Origin: Hymenobacter swuensis DY53
Lineage (GTDB): Bacteria; Bacteroidota; Bacteroidia; Cytophagales; Hymenobacteraceae
DNA length: 64,000 bases
Assembly (NCBI RefSeq): GCF_000576555.1
Contig: NZ_CP007145.1
Location: 434,001 to 498,000 of the forward strand
Direction: 5' to 3'
Shown: piece after piece, positions 25,589-34,564 of the stretch
Position numbering within the stretch: the first letter of the stretch is position 1
Layout of the letters: each line of letters opens with the position of its first letter
Program-made: the position numbers and the translations under genes
The notes under the pieces: model-generated
The model's input: the letters and a program-made list of their open reading frames with translations, nothing else
The model's database searches: none
Told to the model about the DNA's origin: nothing

Positions 25589-25664
25589 GTCATTGCGAGT
25601 GAAGCGAGGAATCTGAGTTCCCCTCTTGTGAGAAGCTCAGATTCCTCGCTTCACTCGCAATGAC
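25589..25664. repeat. Perfect 29-bp inverted repeat (GTCATTGCGAG family)
   Basis: Arms at 25589-25617 and 25636-25664 are exact reverse complements beginning GTCATTGCGAG, with an 18-nt loop. It starts 3 nt after the tpiA stop. The same core occurs at 18801-18836, and a half copy (CTCGCAATGACAG) lies near 41264-41276. Confidence 0.85.
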
Positions 25665-25719
25665 AACGAACTTATTTCGGCCGGATAATTGTCCAAGGCA
25701 TACTCCCTAGCCATCTGCT

Positions 25720-26100
25720 ATGCTTTCAACCTTGCTTCTCTCCGGCCTCTTGGCTCTTAACCCGTTTGCGCCCGCGCCCCATGCGCCGCTGACGGCTTCG
25801 GCCGTTGTGGCTTCCGTAGATGGGTGCCGGATTTTCGGCTCGGTGTTTCTGGAAACTGACCCACGCCGGAAGGGCCAGTGCTTCGGGGTAGTGTACCTGG
25901 AGCCGGAGGAAGCCTTTGCCGACGTGCTCATCTATCCGGAAACCAACAAGCTCTTCGCCGACAAAGCTGGCCTCTGGTACTTGGCCGATTCGCCTCACTT
26001 CGCCGATTACGCCCTGTTCGTGACGGATAACCGCAACCTGGCTGACTTCTCCATTCACTACACGAAAGTGCGTAGCTACGCCGGTTGCCGGAAGCAGTGA
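25720..26100 (+). CDS. Small secreted protein, possible DUF6150/septoil-knot type
   Basis: The 126-residue product has a hydrophobic N-terminal stretch (LSTLLLSGLLALNPFAP) that acts as a signal or anchor. The rest shows a repeated pattern of hydrophobic strand plus AD: FGVVYLEPEEAFADVLIY, NKLFADKAGLWYL, PHFADYALFVT, RNLADFSIHY. This regular repeat resembles the DUF6150 or septoil-knot proteins, a tentative match. Cysteines at about 36, 52 and 122 may pair. It is convergent with the OmpA-family gene; the spacer holds an inverted repeat. Confidence 0.55.
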   Translation: MLSTLLLSGLLALNPFAPAPHAPLTASAVVASVDGCRIFGSVFLETDPRRKGQCFGVVYLEPEEAFADVLIYPETNKLFADKAGLWYLADSPHFADYALFVTDNRNLADFSIHYTKVRSYAGCRKQ

Positions 26101-26117
26101 GTTAGCAGTGCGCTATA

Positions 26118-26190
26118 AGAAATGAGAGGTGAGACGTTTGTTCTGAAACCCAGTTGGGCCGACAGAACGAATGTCTCACCTCTCACTTCT
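26118..26190. repeat. Inverted repeat of the GAGAGGTGAGAC family
   Basis: Arms at 26118-26145 and 26163-26190 (28 nt) pair with three mismatches and contain GAGAGGTGAGAC and its complement. It lies between two convergent genes and resembles the repeat at 55156-55256. Confidence 0.75.
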
Positions 26191-26197
26191 ACAATAG

Positions 26198-27240
26198 CTA
26201 CAGCTTCACCAGTTCCACCCGGCGGTTTTTGGCCCGTCCTTCTTCCGTGGAGTTGTCGGCCAGCGGTTTGGTCTGGCCGAAACCGGCAGTTTGGAGGCGA
26301 CCAGCCGCAATACCTGCTTGGGTAAGCTCGGTCACTACGGCACTGGCGCGGTCATCAGAAAGCTGCTGATTACGAGCCGCAGTGCCCACGTTATCGGTGT
26401 GGCCCTGTACGGCCAGGCGCAGCTGCGGATTCTGCCGGAGCAGCGCCAGCACCTCTGCCACCGTGGCCGCCGACTCGGGCTGGAGGGTGGCTTTATCCGT
26501 GTCGAAGTTGAGGTAGAGGGCTATGTGGCCTTCCGTATCTAGTTTTTTTTTAGCTCCTCGGCCGGTAGTACCGTGGCCTGTTGCGGCATAGCGGCGCGCT
26601 CCGTCACAGTGAGGTTATAGTCCCCGTCGCTGCCCAGCGGCGTTACCTGCGCCCATACTTCTTTGTCCTTCTGTCGGATGACGTAGGTGCTGGTTTCGTG
26701 GTCGGTGCTGACGCTCCATTTGCCGTGCTTGTACACCGCATCCGAGCCGATTTTGTCAATGGCTTCCTGGGGCACTTTGCCCGCAAATACCTTCACGGCT
26801 CCCAGACCGGTGAGCAGGGTTTCATAATTGCGCTGAATCATCAGCTCGGACGCCTTTTTCTCGCCGTTGCTTTCGTCGAACAGCCGCTGCGACACTTTGC
26901 CTTCTATCGGCACCAGGTTCTTGCCATCATACACGTAGGCCATTTCGAAGTCGTAGTCCTCGCTGTTGCTGGTGTTGACTTCGTAGCCTTTCAGCGCGCT
27001 CAGGTAAGGAAAGCCGCCCAGGTTGGCCGCCGAAACGGGTACAGTATTGATGTCGAAGGTGGCTGCCGTAGCCGTAGCGGGCGTGGCCTCGGGCGTTTCT
27101 TCGGGTGCCGGAGCCGCAGTGCTGGTGGTAACGGTTTGCGTTTCGGTGGTGGTTTCCTCGGCTTTGTCTTTGCTGCCGCAGGCAGAAAGCGTGGTGGTAA
27201 CGGCGAATACGAAGGAGAGGTAGCGCAGTGTGCGTTTCAT
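26198..27240 (-). CDS. OmpA-family lipoprotein, split by a frameshift at an A9 run
   Basis: The first frame (27240-26539) begins MKRTLRYLSFVFAVTTTLSAC, a lipoprotein signal with Cys21, then a Thr/Pro-rich linker and a beta-rich domain, and ends in LKKN at a TAG (26539-26541). The -1 frame continues without a break: LDTEGHIALYLNFDTDKATL leads into an OmpA C-terminal domain with GHTDNVG, LSDDRASAV and NRRVELVKL, ending at 26198. The join is at nine A (minus strand), reading CTA AAA AAA AAC TAG, which includes A_AAA_AAC directly before the stop. A -1 shift gives one protein of about 346 residues that would bind peptidoglycan. The break may be a true mutation, a sequencing error, slippage, or programmed frameshifting. 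Confidence 0.75.
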
Positions 27241-27408
27241 AGGAGGGGAGTGGACTTGGTTGCTCAAATAAAGATATTTTTATATTAAAATAGTCTGATG
27301 CAAACCGGTGGCGGGCGGTGGCGGGTATGGGTAAGCCGGTTTTTTGGCCGAACTTTACCCGCCCGGTTCAGCCGGTTTCCCCGATTTTGCCTTTTTACCG
27401 AACGACTG

Positions 27409-28245
27409 ATGGATTACGTTGAAGTGCGCGTGCAGGCTCCCCGCGAGCTGTCGGATATACTGGTGGCCGAGCTGGCAGAAGTGGGCTACAATACCTTCGA
27501 AGACAACGACGAAGGCTTCTGTGCCTACATTGATGAGGACCAGTTTTCGGCCGATAACGTGGCCGAAATCATGAGCCGCTATGAGGGTATGGGCTCCGTG
27601 GGCTACGAGCACCGCGTGATTACCCGCCAGAACTGGAACGCCGAGTGGGAGAAGAATTTCCAGCCCCTGGTTATTGCCGACCAGGTATCGGTGCGCGCGC
27701 CCTTCCATGAGGCCCGGCCCGAACTCAAGCACGAAATCGTGATTATGCCGCGCATGTCCTTCGGCACCGGCCACCACGATACCACGGCCCTGATGATTAC
27801 CAACCAGCTCCACATCGACCACCAAGGAAAGCGGGTGCTGGATATGGGCTGCGGAACCGGCATTCTGGCCGTCATGGCTGTGCAGCTGGGTGCCGATTAC
27901 GTGCTTGCCGTAGATGTGGAGCCCTGGACCGCCGAAAACGCTGCCGATAACGCCCTCGAAAATAACGTGCAGGACAAAGTGGAAGCCCGCCTCGGCGACG
28001 TAACCGCTTTGGAAGGAGAGGAGCCCTTCGACCTGATTCTGGCCAACATCAACCGCAATGTGCTGCTGGAGGATATGGGCGCATACGCGCAGTACCTCAA
28101 GTCCGGCGGCCCCATCCTGTTCAGCGGCTTCTACGAAGATGATCTGCCGCTTATTCGCGAGGCTGCCGAGAAAGCCGGTTTTCAGTATGAAAGCCATCTG
28201 GTGCAGAACCACTGGGTATCGGCCGTGTTCCGGCAGCCTGCCTAG
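27409..28245 (+). CDS. prmA: Ribosomal protein L11 methyltransferase
   Basis: The 278-residue enzyme transfers methyl groups from S-adenosylmethionine to ribosomal protein L11. The N-terminal substrate-binding part begins MDYVEVRVQAP and includes NWNAEWEKNFQP. The catalytic part has PRMSFGTGHHDTT, the SAM-binding VLDMGCGTGILAVMA, the acidic VDVEPW and the LANINRNVL motif. Length matches the family. The open frame extends 111 nt upstream, but the ATG at 27409 is where the family begins. It is divergent from the OmpA-family lipoprotein. A hairpin at 28273-28305 follows. Confidence 0.92.
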   Translation: MDYVEVRVQAPRELSDILVAELAEVGYNTFEDNDEGFCAYIDEDQFSADNVAEIMSRYEGMGSVGYEHRVITRQNWNAEWEKNFQPLVIADQVSVRAPFHEARPELKHEIVIMPRMSFGTGHHDTTALMITNQLHIDHQGKRVLDMGCGTGILAVMAVQLGADYVLAVDVEPWTAENAADNALENNVQDKVEARLGDVTALEGEEPFDLILANINRNVLLEDMGAYAQYLKSGGPILFSGFYEDDLPLIREAAEKAGFQYESHLVQNHWVSAVFRQPA

Positions 28246-28272
28246 CAGTCTGGTCCGGATTTTGAGGCATAT

Positions 28273-28305
28273 CGCGCAGCCTGGGTTTTATAGCCCGGGC
28301 TGCGC
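28273..28305 (+). terminator. Terminator after prmA
   Basis: GCGCAGCCTGGG and CCCGGGCTGCGC form a 12-bp stem with one G-T pair and a 9-nt loop; a short T-rich tail (TGTTTC) follows. Confidence 0.55.
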
Positions 28306-28453
28306 TGTTTCTGGGGCAAACCGGCTGCTACTCAGAATTGAACGAAAGCCGGGCAGAGTATGATTGTGAGGAGGCGGGCATCCGAAGCCCTCGGAAAGTG
28401 CCGGGTTTTCCTGAAATTGTAGGCGAGTAATCAGGTTTCTGCGAAATAATTAT

Positions 28454-31400
28454 ATGAAGCACTTTGCTTTTAGATGGGTTTGCGCGGTGGTGTTGGGCAT
28501 GGGGCTGAGTGCGCCGGCTTGGGCCCAGCAAAAGCCCCAGGCTACTAAGCCCGGCACGGCCCCGGCGGCTCCGGCCCTTCCCAAATTTGCCGGTAAGCTC
28601 AGTGCCGAGCCCGCTCAGTTTCTGGTGGATGTGCAGTCGATGATGGCTACTACCAACAACGCGGCGGCCAAAACGGCAGGTGCGCGGCTGCAGCAGGCCT
28701 GGGCCACCAACAAGCTCACGAGCGTGCAGCAGGGCTACATCATTTCCCTGAGCCAGTACATGCTGGGGCGTAAGTTCCGGCCCAAGCCCCACTTCGAGCA
28801 GTTTTACACGGCCATTGCGGCCGGGGTATTGGTGCAGAACTTCACGGAGCAGCAGATGACGGAGTTTCTGGACGTGACGGGTAAAACCCTGGAAAAGGAG
28901 CAGCCTGCCGATGCCGAGAAATTCCTGGCCAGCGCGTCGCTGTTTCTGGATACCAGGTTTCTGCACCGCTCCCGGTACAGCACCCTGCAGGTAGTGGGCG
29001 GCTCGTTCAGCTTTGCCTACAACAAGCAGGATATGCCCCCGATGGCCCCGCCGGCTCCCGCGCCGGTTGCGCCAACCACGCCCGTGGCCACTACGTCTAA
29101 GCCCATCAACACCAAAAAGAATAGCGGCTGGGGCAACGAAGACCCCTGGGCCAGTGCTGACGACGGTTGGGGCGGTACTGCCAAAAAGCCGGCCGGTACG
29201 GCCGCCAAGCCCGCCGACTCCGGCTGGGACGCCACGGCGCGGCCTTCCTATGATACCTACCTGACGCCGCCTACCCGCGGGCCGGTTATTCTGCTCAAGG
29301 ACGCCGACCTGTTTCTGGCTTCACCCTCTGACTCCGTGTATATCCGCAAGACCAGCGGCGCGGTGGTGGGTACTACCAATCGGTTTGTGGGCTACGGCGG
29401 CGAGTTTGCTTGGCAGGTGAACGGCAACCCCGCCTCGGTAGCGTTGGCCAGCTACGATTTTGACTTGGCCAAGTCGGAATTTGTGGCGAATCCCGTGACA
29501 CTGACTTACGCGGCCGTGCTGGAAACGCCTATTAAGGGCTGGTTTGCCTACAAAAGTGTGCAGCGCAAGCCCGGCGCGAAAGATATGGCGTATCCGCGCT
29601 TTATCTCCAACACCAACGATGCGCGGGTGAAGAACATCGGAGACAATATTCGCTACTTCGGGGGCTTCTCGCTCACGGGCAACCGGGCCTTGTCGGCGTC
29701 TTTGGACGGGGCGTTGTCGCGCATTATTGTGGACGTGGATGGCAAGCCCAAGTTCCGGGCCTCCTCCCGGGCCTACGTGCTCGGCGACTCGGTTATTACG
29801 GCTCAGCACGCGGAGGTTTCCATCTTTCAGGATAAGCAGGACTCGCTTACCCACCCCGGCGTGCAACTCAAGTATAACAAGACCAAGCAGCTACTGCAGC
29901 TGACCCGCGAGGCCGGCCTCTACAAATCGACGCCGTATTACGACTCCTACCACCAGATGGAGGTAGCCACCGAGCTGTTGACCTGGCCCGTGCGCACCCC
30001 TTATATCGACTTCAGCATCCTGACCGCCAAAAACCAGGTCACGGCTAACTTCGAGTCGAAGGAATTCTACACCAACACTCGCTACCAGCAGATAAAGGCC
30101 ATTAACAAGCTGCACCCGCTGCAGATGGTGGTAGGCTACAGCATGGAAAACGGCAACAAGCGGTTGTTTACGGTGCAGGACGTGGCTACTTTCCGCAAGC
30201 TCAAGCCCGATAACGTGCGCTCGGCCGTAGCTGGCCTAGCCCGCGACGGGTACGTGGCCTGGTACCCGCAGACGGAGCAGATTGTGCTGCTGCCCAAGGC
30301 CCTGCACTACGTGAATTCCTCGCGCGGCAAGAAGGACTACGACCACATTGCCATCAAGAGCCTGTCGCCCTCGGGTAAAAATGCCACGCTCGACCTGAAC
30401 ACTAACGACCTCATTGTGCGGGGCGTGGACCGCTTCAACTTCTCCGACGACTCCGTGACGGTGTTCGTGAAGCCGGATTCCAGCATTATCCGCATCCAGA
30501 AAAACCGGGGCGTGCAGTTCAACGGTACGGTAGTGGCCTCGGCCTTCATCTTCAAGGGCAAGGAGTTCAAGTTCGATTACGACGGCTTTTACATTGATCT
30601 GGTCAAGATTGACTCCATCATTGTGAAGGGCAAGGGCTCGAAGGGCTCGGTGATGAAGGCCCGCAAGGACGTGGACTGGACCCTGACCAATAAGAAAAAG
30701 AACTCGGCCGGCCGCCTCTACATCAACGCGCCCAACAACAAATCGGGCCGCAAGAAGCTGGGCGCCTACCCCTCGTTCGATGCCAGTACCGGCGCGTACG
30801 TGTTCTTCGATAAGCCGGAAGTGCTGGGCGGGGCTTACGATACCACCATGTACTTCGATATTCCGCCCTTCAAGCTGGATTCGCTCAACAATAAAAACCG
30901 GGCGGCCGTGGGCTTCAAGGGCACCTTCGTAAGCGGGGGCATCGTGCCCAACTTCAACACCAAGCTGAGCATGCAGGATGATGGTTCGCTGGGCTTTGTG
31001 TACAACGTGCCCAAGGATGGCTTCCCGCTGTATGGCGGCAAGGGGCGACTCTTCAACAAGGTGGCCATGAGCAACAAGGGCTTCCAGGGCATCGGCAACA
31101 TCAAGTACCTGACCGGCGACTTCCAGAGCGACCAGTTTATTTTCTATAAGGACTCCGTGGTGACGGTGGGCAAAACGGCCACTATTCTGCCCGGTCCGCT
31201 TAACGGGACGGAGTTTGCCAAGGTGAACTTCCTGCCCGGCTACCAGATGAAATGGGCCGTGAAACAGGACTCCATGTACCTGACCACCCAAGATAAGGGC
31301 GAGGCATTTAAGGTATACGATACCACCTACGGCTTCAAAGGCACGCTTACCTACACGCCCGGCGGCCTGCTGGGTGATGGCCGCATGGATGGGCCGCAGT

Positions 31401-33673
31401 CGTTTATCCGCTCCACCTCGTTCGTGTTCAAGCCGACCCGCTACACGGGCTCCAGGTCTACGCTGAACATTAAGTCGGCGGAGGTGAACAAGCCGGCTCT
31501 TACGGCCAATAACGTGAGCTTCACCTACGATCTGAAAGCGGGTAACACCGAATTCGCCCGCGAATCGGACGACACCAAATCCAGCATTGAGCTGCCGTAT
31601 TCGCAGTACCGCACCACGCTTTCGGGCGGCAAGTGGGATTTCAAGACGAAGCTGGTGAAGCTGCGGCTGGCGCCCGGGGCCGACTCGTCCCGGTCCTTCT
31701 TCTACAGCACCAAGCCCGAGCAGCGCGGCCTCAAGTTCCAGGCCGCCACGGGCCAGTACGACCTGAGCCGCTACCGGCTGGTGGCCGGCGGCGTACCGCG
31801 CATTTCCTCGGCCGATGCCTGGATTATGCCCGACTCCAGCAAGGTGTACATTCTGCCCAACGCCGAGATGCGCGCCTTCCAGAACGCGGGCATTGTGATG
31901 GATACTCTGCGCAAGTACCACAACCTGTATAAGGGCGAAATCCGGGTGCTCTCGCGCACGGCCTTCAGCGGCAACGCCCTCTACAACTACAAAACCACCG
32001 CCGACTCCTTCGCCATCAAGTTTGCTAACTTTCACGTCGATTCCACGGCTATGGCCATGGCCTCGGTGGGCCGCAAGGGCGGCGTAGCGAAGGGCCTGCT
32101 GAAGCGCGGGCCGGCCGGCGACGAGACGGAAACCCCACCCTCGCCGCCCACGCTGGCCGTGGCCACCCTGGCCGCTACCGACAAGTTCAACCTCGCGCCC
32201 CGCATCGGGTATCGGGGCGGCATCACCATGAACTCGCAGAAGAAGGGTTTCACCTTCGACGGGCAGGCCAAGCTGAACTTCGTGAAGTCGGCGGCAGCTT
32301 CCGAGTGGTTTGCGGTACAGGACACCATCGACCCCAAGGCCATCCGCATCAAGCTCAACAAGCCCAAAACCGAGGATGGCACGCCTATGCTTTCGGGCCT
32401 GTTCATGAACGACGGGACCAACAAGATCTACCCGCTGTTTGTGGCTCCCAAGCCCGGCGTGACGGATATGAACCTGTTTGAGGTAGACGGTACGTTGCGC
32501 TATAACCCTAAAAGCCGGGTGTATACCATCAGCCAGCACGACCCCGCCGACCCCGATGTATATGAGGGCGCGGTGATGAGCCTGCAGGACTCCACCGGTC
32601 AGCTGAACTTCCGGGGTAAGCTCAACCTTATCAACTCCAACAAAGACTACACCCTCACGGCCGCCGGCCTGGGTACGGCCAAACCCGACAGCAACCTCTA
32701 CGACCTGGATACCTTCCTGGCCTTTGATATTGTGCTGCCGGAGAAGGCCCTAGAGGCTATGGGCACCGACCTGGCTACTAATGCCAAAGGGGCGCCCGAG
32801 GCCCTTACCGGCTCGCCGGCCCAGCTCTACAAGATGGGCGAATTTGTGGGCAACAAGGTGGTGCAAGACTACAGCACCCGCAAGGGCGGCTACGTGCCGC
32901 TCCAGAAGGTATCGGCCAAATTCCTGCACACCATCGTGCTGAGCCAGGTGAACCTGCGCTGGAACGACAAGCGCAAGGCCTGGTACTCGGTGGGCAAGAT
33001 TGGGCTGGTGAGCGTGGGCAAGAAGGATATTAATGCCCTGATTGACGGCTACATCGAAATCAAGAAGGAAAGCACCGGCGACGCCGTGGAGCTGTACCTG
33101 GAAGCCGAGCCCCAGACGTGGTACTACCTCAAATACTCCAACAACGTGATGCTGGCGAAGGCCCAGCACGGCTCATTTGATGAAATTATCGGCCTCAAGG
33201 CTAAGGGCGACTACAACACGGCCACCGAGTACGGCTTCTATCTGGGCGACGACATGGAGGTGCAGACCTTCCTCAACCATTTCCGCAAGGACTATCTGAA
33301 CGAGACGACCAAGAAGAAGATCAATATCACCCAGCCTGAGCCTACCGGCAACTTCGATTTCGACCAGGATGCTAGCAAGAAGAAAAAGAAGAAGAAGGAT
33401 CCGGTAGAAGAAGCCCTGGAAGCCGACCCCAACGCCGCCCCGCCCGTGGAAGAGCCTACCAGTAAAAAGAAGAAGAAAAAGGACGAGCCAGTAGAAGCCG
33501 CTCCGGCCCCTGCCGCCGATGCCGCCCCCGCCGAGGACACCGGCAAAAAGAAGAAGAAAAAAGACGAAGCCGTAGAAGCCACCCCGCCCGCCGATGCGCC
33601 GACGGAAGAGCCCAAGAAGGAGTCAAAGAAGAAAAAGAAGAAAGATGCCAACGACCCCTTCGGCGAAGAGTAA
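28454..33673 (+). CDS. Very large secreted protein (1739 residues), unrecognised
   Basis: A signal peptide (cleavage after Ala24, PAWA/QQ) sends the protein out of the cytoplasm. A helical region follows (about 40-165), then a Pro/Ala- and Trp-rich linker with GWGNEDPWASADDGWGG (about 200-275). From about 280 to 1630 the chain is dominated by beta-strand patterns rich in Asp, Ser, Lys and Tyr, with no Cys pattern or catalytic motif seen. The last ~100 residues hold four blocks of six or seven lysines, each followed by an acidic/Pro/Ala spacer, ending DPFGEE. It stands alone, with a perfect terminator after it. I do not recognise the family. A surface or periplasmic structural role is likely only by its size and export signal. 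Confidence 0.7.
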   Translation: MKHFAFRWVCAVVLGMGLSAPAWAQQKPQATKPGTAPAAPALPKFAGKLSAEPAQFLVDVQSMMATTNNAAAKTAGARLQQAWATNKLTSVQQGYIISLSQYMLGRKFRPKPHFEQFYTAIAAGVLVQNFTEQQMTEFLDVTGKTLEKEQPADAEKFLASASLFLDTRFLHRSRYSTLQVVGGSFSFAYNKQDMPPMAPPAPAPVAPTTPVATTSKPINTKKNSGWGNEDPWASADDGWGGTAKKPAGTAAKPADSGWDATARPSYDTYLTPPTRGPVILLKDADLFLASPSDSVYIRKTSGAVVGTTNRFVGYGGEFAWQVNGNPASVALASYDFDLAKSEFVANPVTLTYAAVLETPIKGWFAYKSVQRKPGAKDMAYPRFISNTNDARVKNIGDNIRYFGGFSLTGNRALSASLDGALSRIIVDVDGKPKFRASSRAYVLGDSVITAQHAEVSIFQDKQDSLTHPGVQLKYNKTKQLLQLTREAGLYKSTPYYDSYHQMEVATELLTWPVRTPYIDFSILTAKNQVTANFESKEFYTNTRYQQIKAINKLHPLQMVVGYSMENGNKRLFTVQDVATFRKLKPDNVRSAVAGLARDGYVAWYPQTEQIVLLPKALHYVNSSRGKKDYDHIAIKSLSPSGKNATLDLNTNDLIVRGVDRFNFSDDSVTVFVKPDSSIIRIQKNRGVQFNGTVVASAFIFKGKEFKFDYDGFYIDLVKIDSIIVKGKGSKGSVMKARKDVDWTLTNKKKNSAGRLYINAPNNKSGRKKLGAYPSFDASTGAYVFFDKPEVLGGAYDTTMYFDIPPFKLDSLNNKNRAAVGFKGTFVSGGIVPNFNTKLSMQDDGSLGFVYNVPKDGFPLYGGKGRLFNKVAMSNKGFQGIGNIKYLTGDFQSDQFIFYKDSVVTVGKTATILPGPLNGTEFAKVNFLPGYQMKWAVKQDSMYLTTQDKGEAFKVYDTTYGFKGTLTYTPGGLLGDGRMDGPQSFIRSTSFVFKPTRYTGSRSTLNIKSAEVNKPALTANNVSFTYDLKAGNTEFARESDDTKSSIELPYSQYRTTLSGGKWDFKTKLVKLRLAPGADSSRSFFYSTKPEQRGLKFQAATGQYDLSRYRLVAGGVPRISSADAWIMPDSSKVYILPNAEMRAFQNAGIVMDTLRKYHNLYKGEIRVLSRTAFSGNALYNYKTTADSFAIKFANFHVDSTAMAMASVGRKGGVAKGLLKRGPAGDETETPPSPPTLAVATLAATDKFNLAPRIGYRGGITMNSQKKGFTFDGQAKLNFVKSAAASEWFAVQDTIDPKAIRIKLNKPKTEDGTPMLSGLFMNDGTNKIYPLFVAPKPGVTDMNLFEVDGTLRYNPKSRVYTISQHDPADPDVYEGAVMSLQDSTGQLNFRGKLNLINSNKDYTLTAAGLGTAKPDSNLYDLDTFLAFDIVLPEKALEAMGTDLATNAKGAPEALTGSPAQLYKMGEFVGNKVVQDYSTRKGGYVPLQKVSAKFLHTIVLSQVNLRWNDKRKAWYSVGKIGLVSVGKKDINALIDGYIEIKKESTGDAVELYLEAEPQTWYYLKYSNNVMLAKAQHGSFDEIIGLKAKGDYNTATEYGFYLGDDMEVQTFLNHFRKDYLNETTKKKINITQPEPTGNFDFDQDASKKKKKKKDPVEEALEADPNAAPPVEEPTSKKKKKKDEPVEAAPAPAADAAPAEDTGKKKKKKDEAVEATPPADAPTEEPKKESKKKKKKDANDPFGEE

Positions 33674-33675
33674 TC

Positions 33676-33710
33676 ACAACGCCCCGGCCGCCCAGCGGCC
33701 GGGGCGTTGT
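33676..33710 (+). terminator. Terminator after the 1739-residue gene
   Basis: A perfect 15-bp GC-rich stem (ACAACGCCCCGGCCG and its complement) around a 5-nt loop starts 3 nt after the TAA. Confidence 0.8.
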
Positions 33711-33728
33711 ATTTGAGCCTAACTATGG

Positions 33729-33845
33729 AACGGTCATGCTGAGCTTGTCGAAGAATCTCTACCGCTTCGTTGCTGTGGTAATCCACCGACCGAAGCGGTA
33801 GAGATGCTTCGACTTCGCCTCCGGCTACGCTCAGCATGACCGTTT
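33729..33845. repeat. Intergenic inverted repeat (AACGGTCATGCTGAGC family)
   Basis: The left part contains AACGGTCATGCTGAGC and ATCTCTACCGCTTCG; the right part contains their complements CGAAGCGGTAGAGAT and GCTCAGCATGACCGTT, with a diverged middle. It fills the gap between a terminator and the plsY promoter. A related half-copy is at 17609-17705. Confidence 0.8.
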
Positions 33846-33917
33846 GATATTCCTCAACTGCCCGTGCCCCGGCTCCGTATCTTTACCCCATCGACTGAAC
33901 CGCTACTCCCTTCCCGC

Positions 33918-34559
33918 ATGAATCTCCCCTTAGTGCTCGGCCTGCTGGTGGCCGCTTACCTCATCGGCTCCATCCCAACGGCTTTGTGGGTGGGACGGGC
34001 GTTTTTCGGGCTGGATATCCGGGAGCATGGCTCCGGCAACTCTGGGGCCACCAACACCTTCCGGGTGCTGGGCAAAAAGCCCGGTTCCTTCGTAATGGCC
34101 GTGGATGTGCTGAAAGGCTGGGTAGCTACCTCGCTGGCCACGGTGATGCTGAACCAGGGTGCCATTCTGCCTTCGCAACTGCTGTACTACCAGCTGGCTT
34201 GTGGGGTGCTGGCGGTGGTGGGGCATATTTACCCTATCTGGGCCGGGTTCCGGGGCGGCAAGGGCGTGGCTACCATTCTGGGTGTGATGCTGGCCATTGC
34301 CCCGGCTACCGTGGGCGTGTGCATTCTGGTGTTTGTTGCGGTGCTGCTGGTGTCACGCTATGTGTCGCTGAGCAGCATGTCGGCCGGGGTGGTGTTTGCT
34401 TTGCTCCAGTTGCTGCCCCCGTTCCGCCCCGATAACCAGCTGCTCGTGTGGTTTGGCTTCGTGGTGGCCGGGCTGCTCATCTACACCCACCGCGCCAACA
34501 TCCAGCGCCTGCGCGCCGGCACCGAAAGCCGCGTGCCCATGCCCTGGGATAAGAAGTAG
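33918..34559 (+). CDS. plsY: Glycerol-3-phosphate acyltransferase
   Basis: The 213-residue inner-membrane enzyme moves an acyl group from acyl-phosphate to glycerol-3-phosphate, the first step of phospholipid synthesis. It has about five to seven hydrophobic segments, the conserved loop GSGNSGATNTFRVLGKKPG (about 35-53), the second loop FRGGKGVAT and the third conserved region near the C terminus with AGLLIYTHRANIQRL. The chosen ATG at 33918 follows a TATCTTTA promoter-like element at 33879-33886; the open frame runs 54 nt upstream. A DUF2199 gene begins 5 nt after its stop and is probably co-transcribed. Confidence 0.93.
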   Translation: MNLPLVLGLLVAAYLIGSIPTALWVGRAFFGLDIREHGSGNSGATNTFRVLGKKPGSFVMAVDVLKGWVATSLATVMLNQGAILPSQLLYYQLACGVLAVVGHIYPIWAGFRGGKGVATILGVMLAIAPATVGVCILVFVAVLLVSRYVSLSSMSAGVVFALLQLLPPFRPDNQLLVWFGFVVAGLLIYTHRANIQRLRAGTESRVPMPWDKK

Positions 34560-34564
34560 GAAGG

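Noticed and set aside
30236..32539. A 767-codon open frame on the minus strand inside the 1739-residue gene
   Set aside because: It is fully antisense to a gene with a clear signal peptide and terminator, and its sequence is rich in His, Val, Gly and Ala without domain character, as expected from GC-rich codon shadowing.
33370..33660. Short repeated AAGAAGAAAAAG tracts that could suggest a satellite or CRISPR
   Set aside because: They encode the lysine blocks of the large protein, are irregularly spaced and have no spacer structure.
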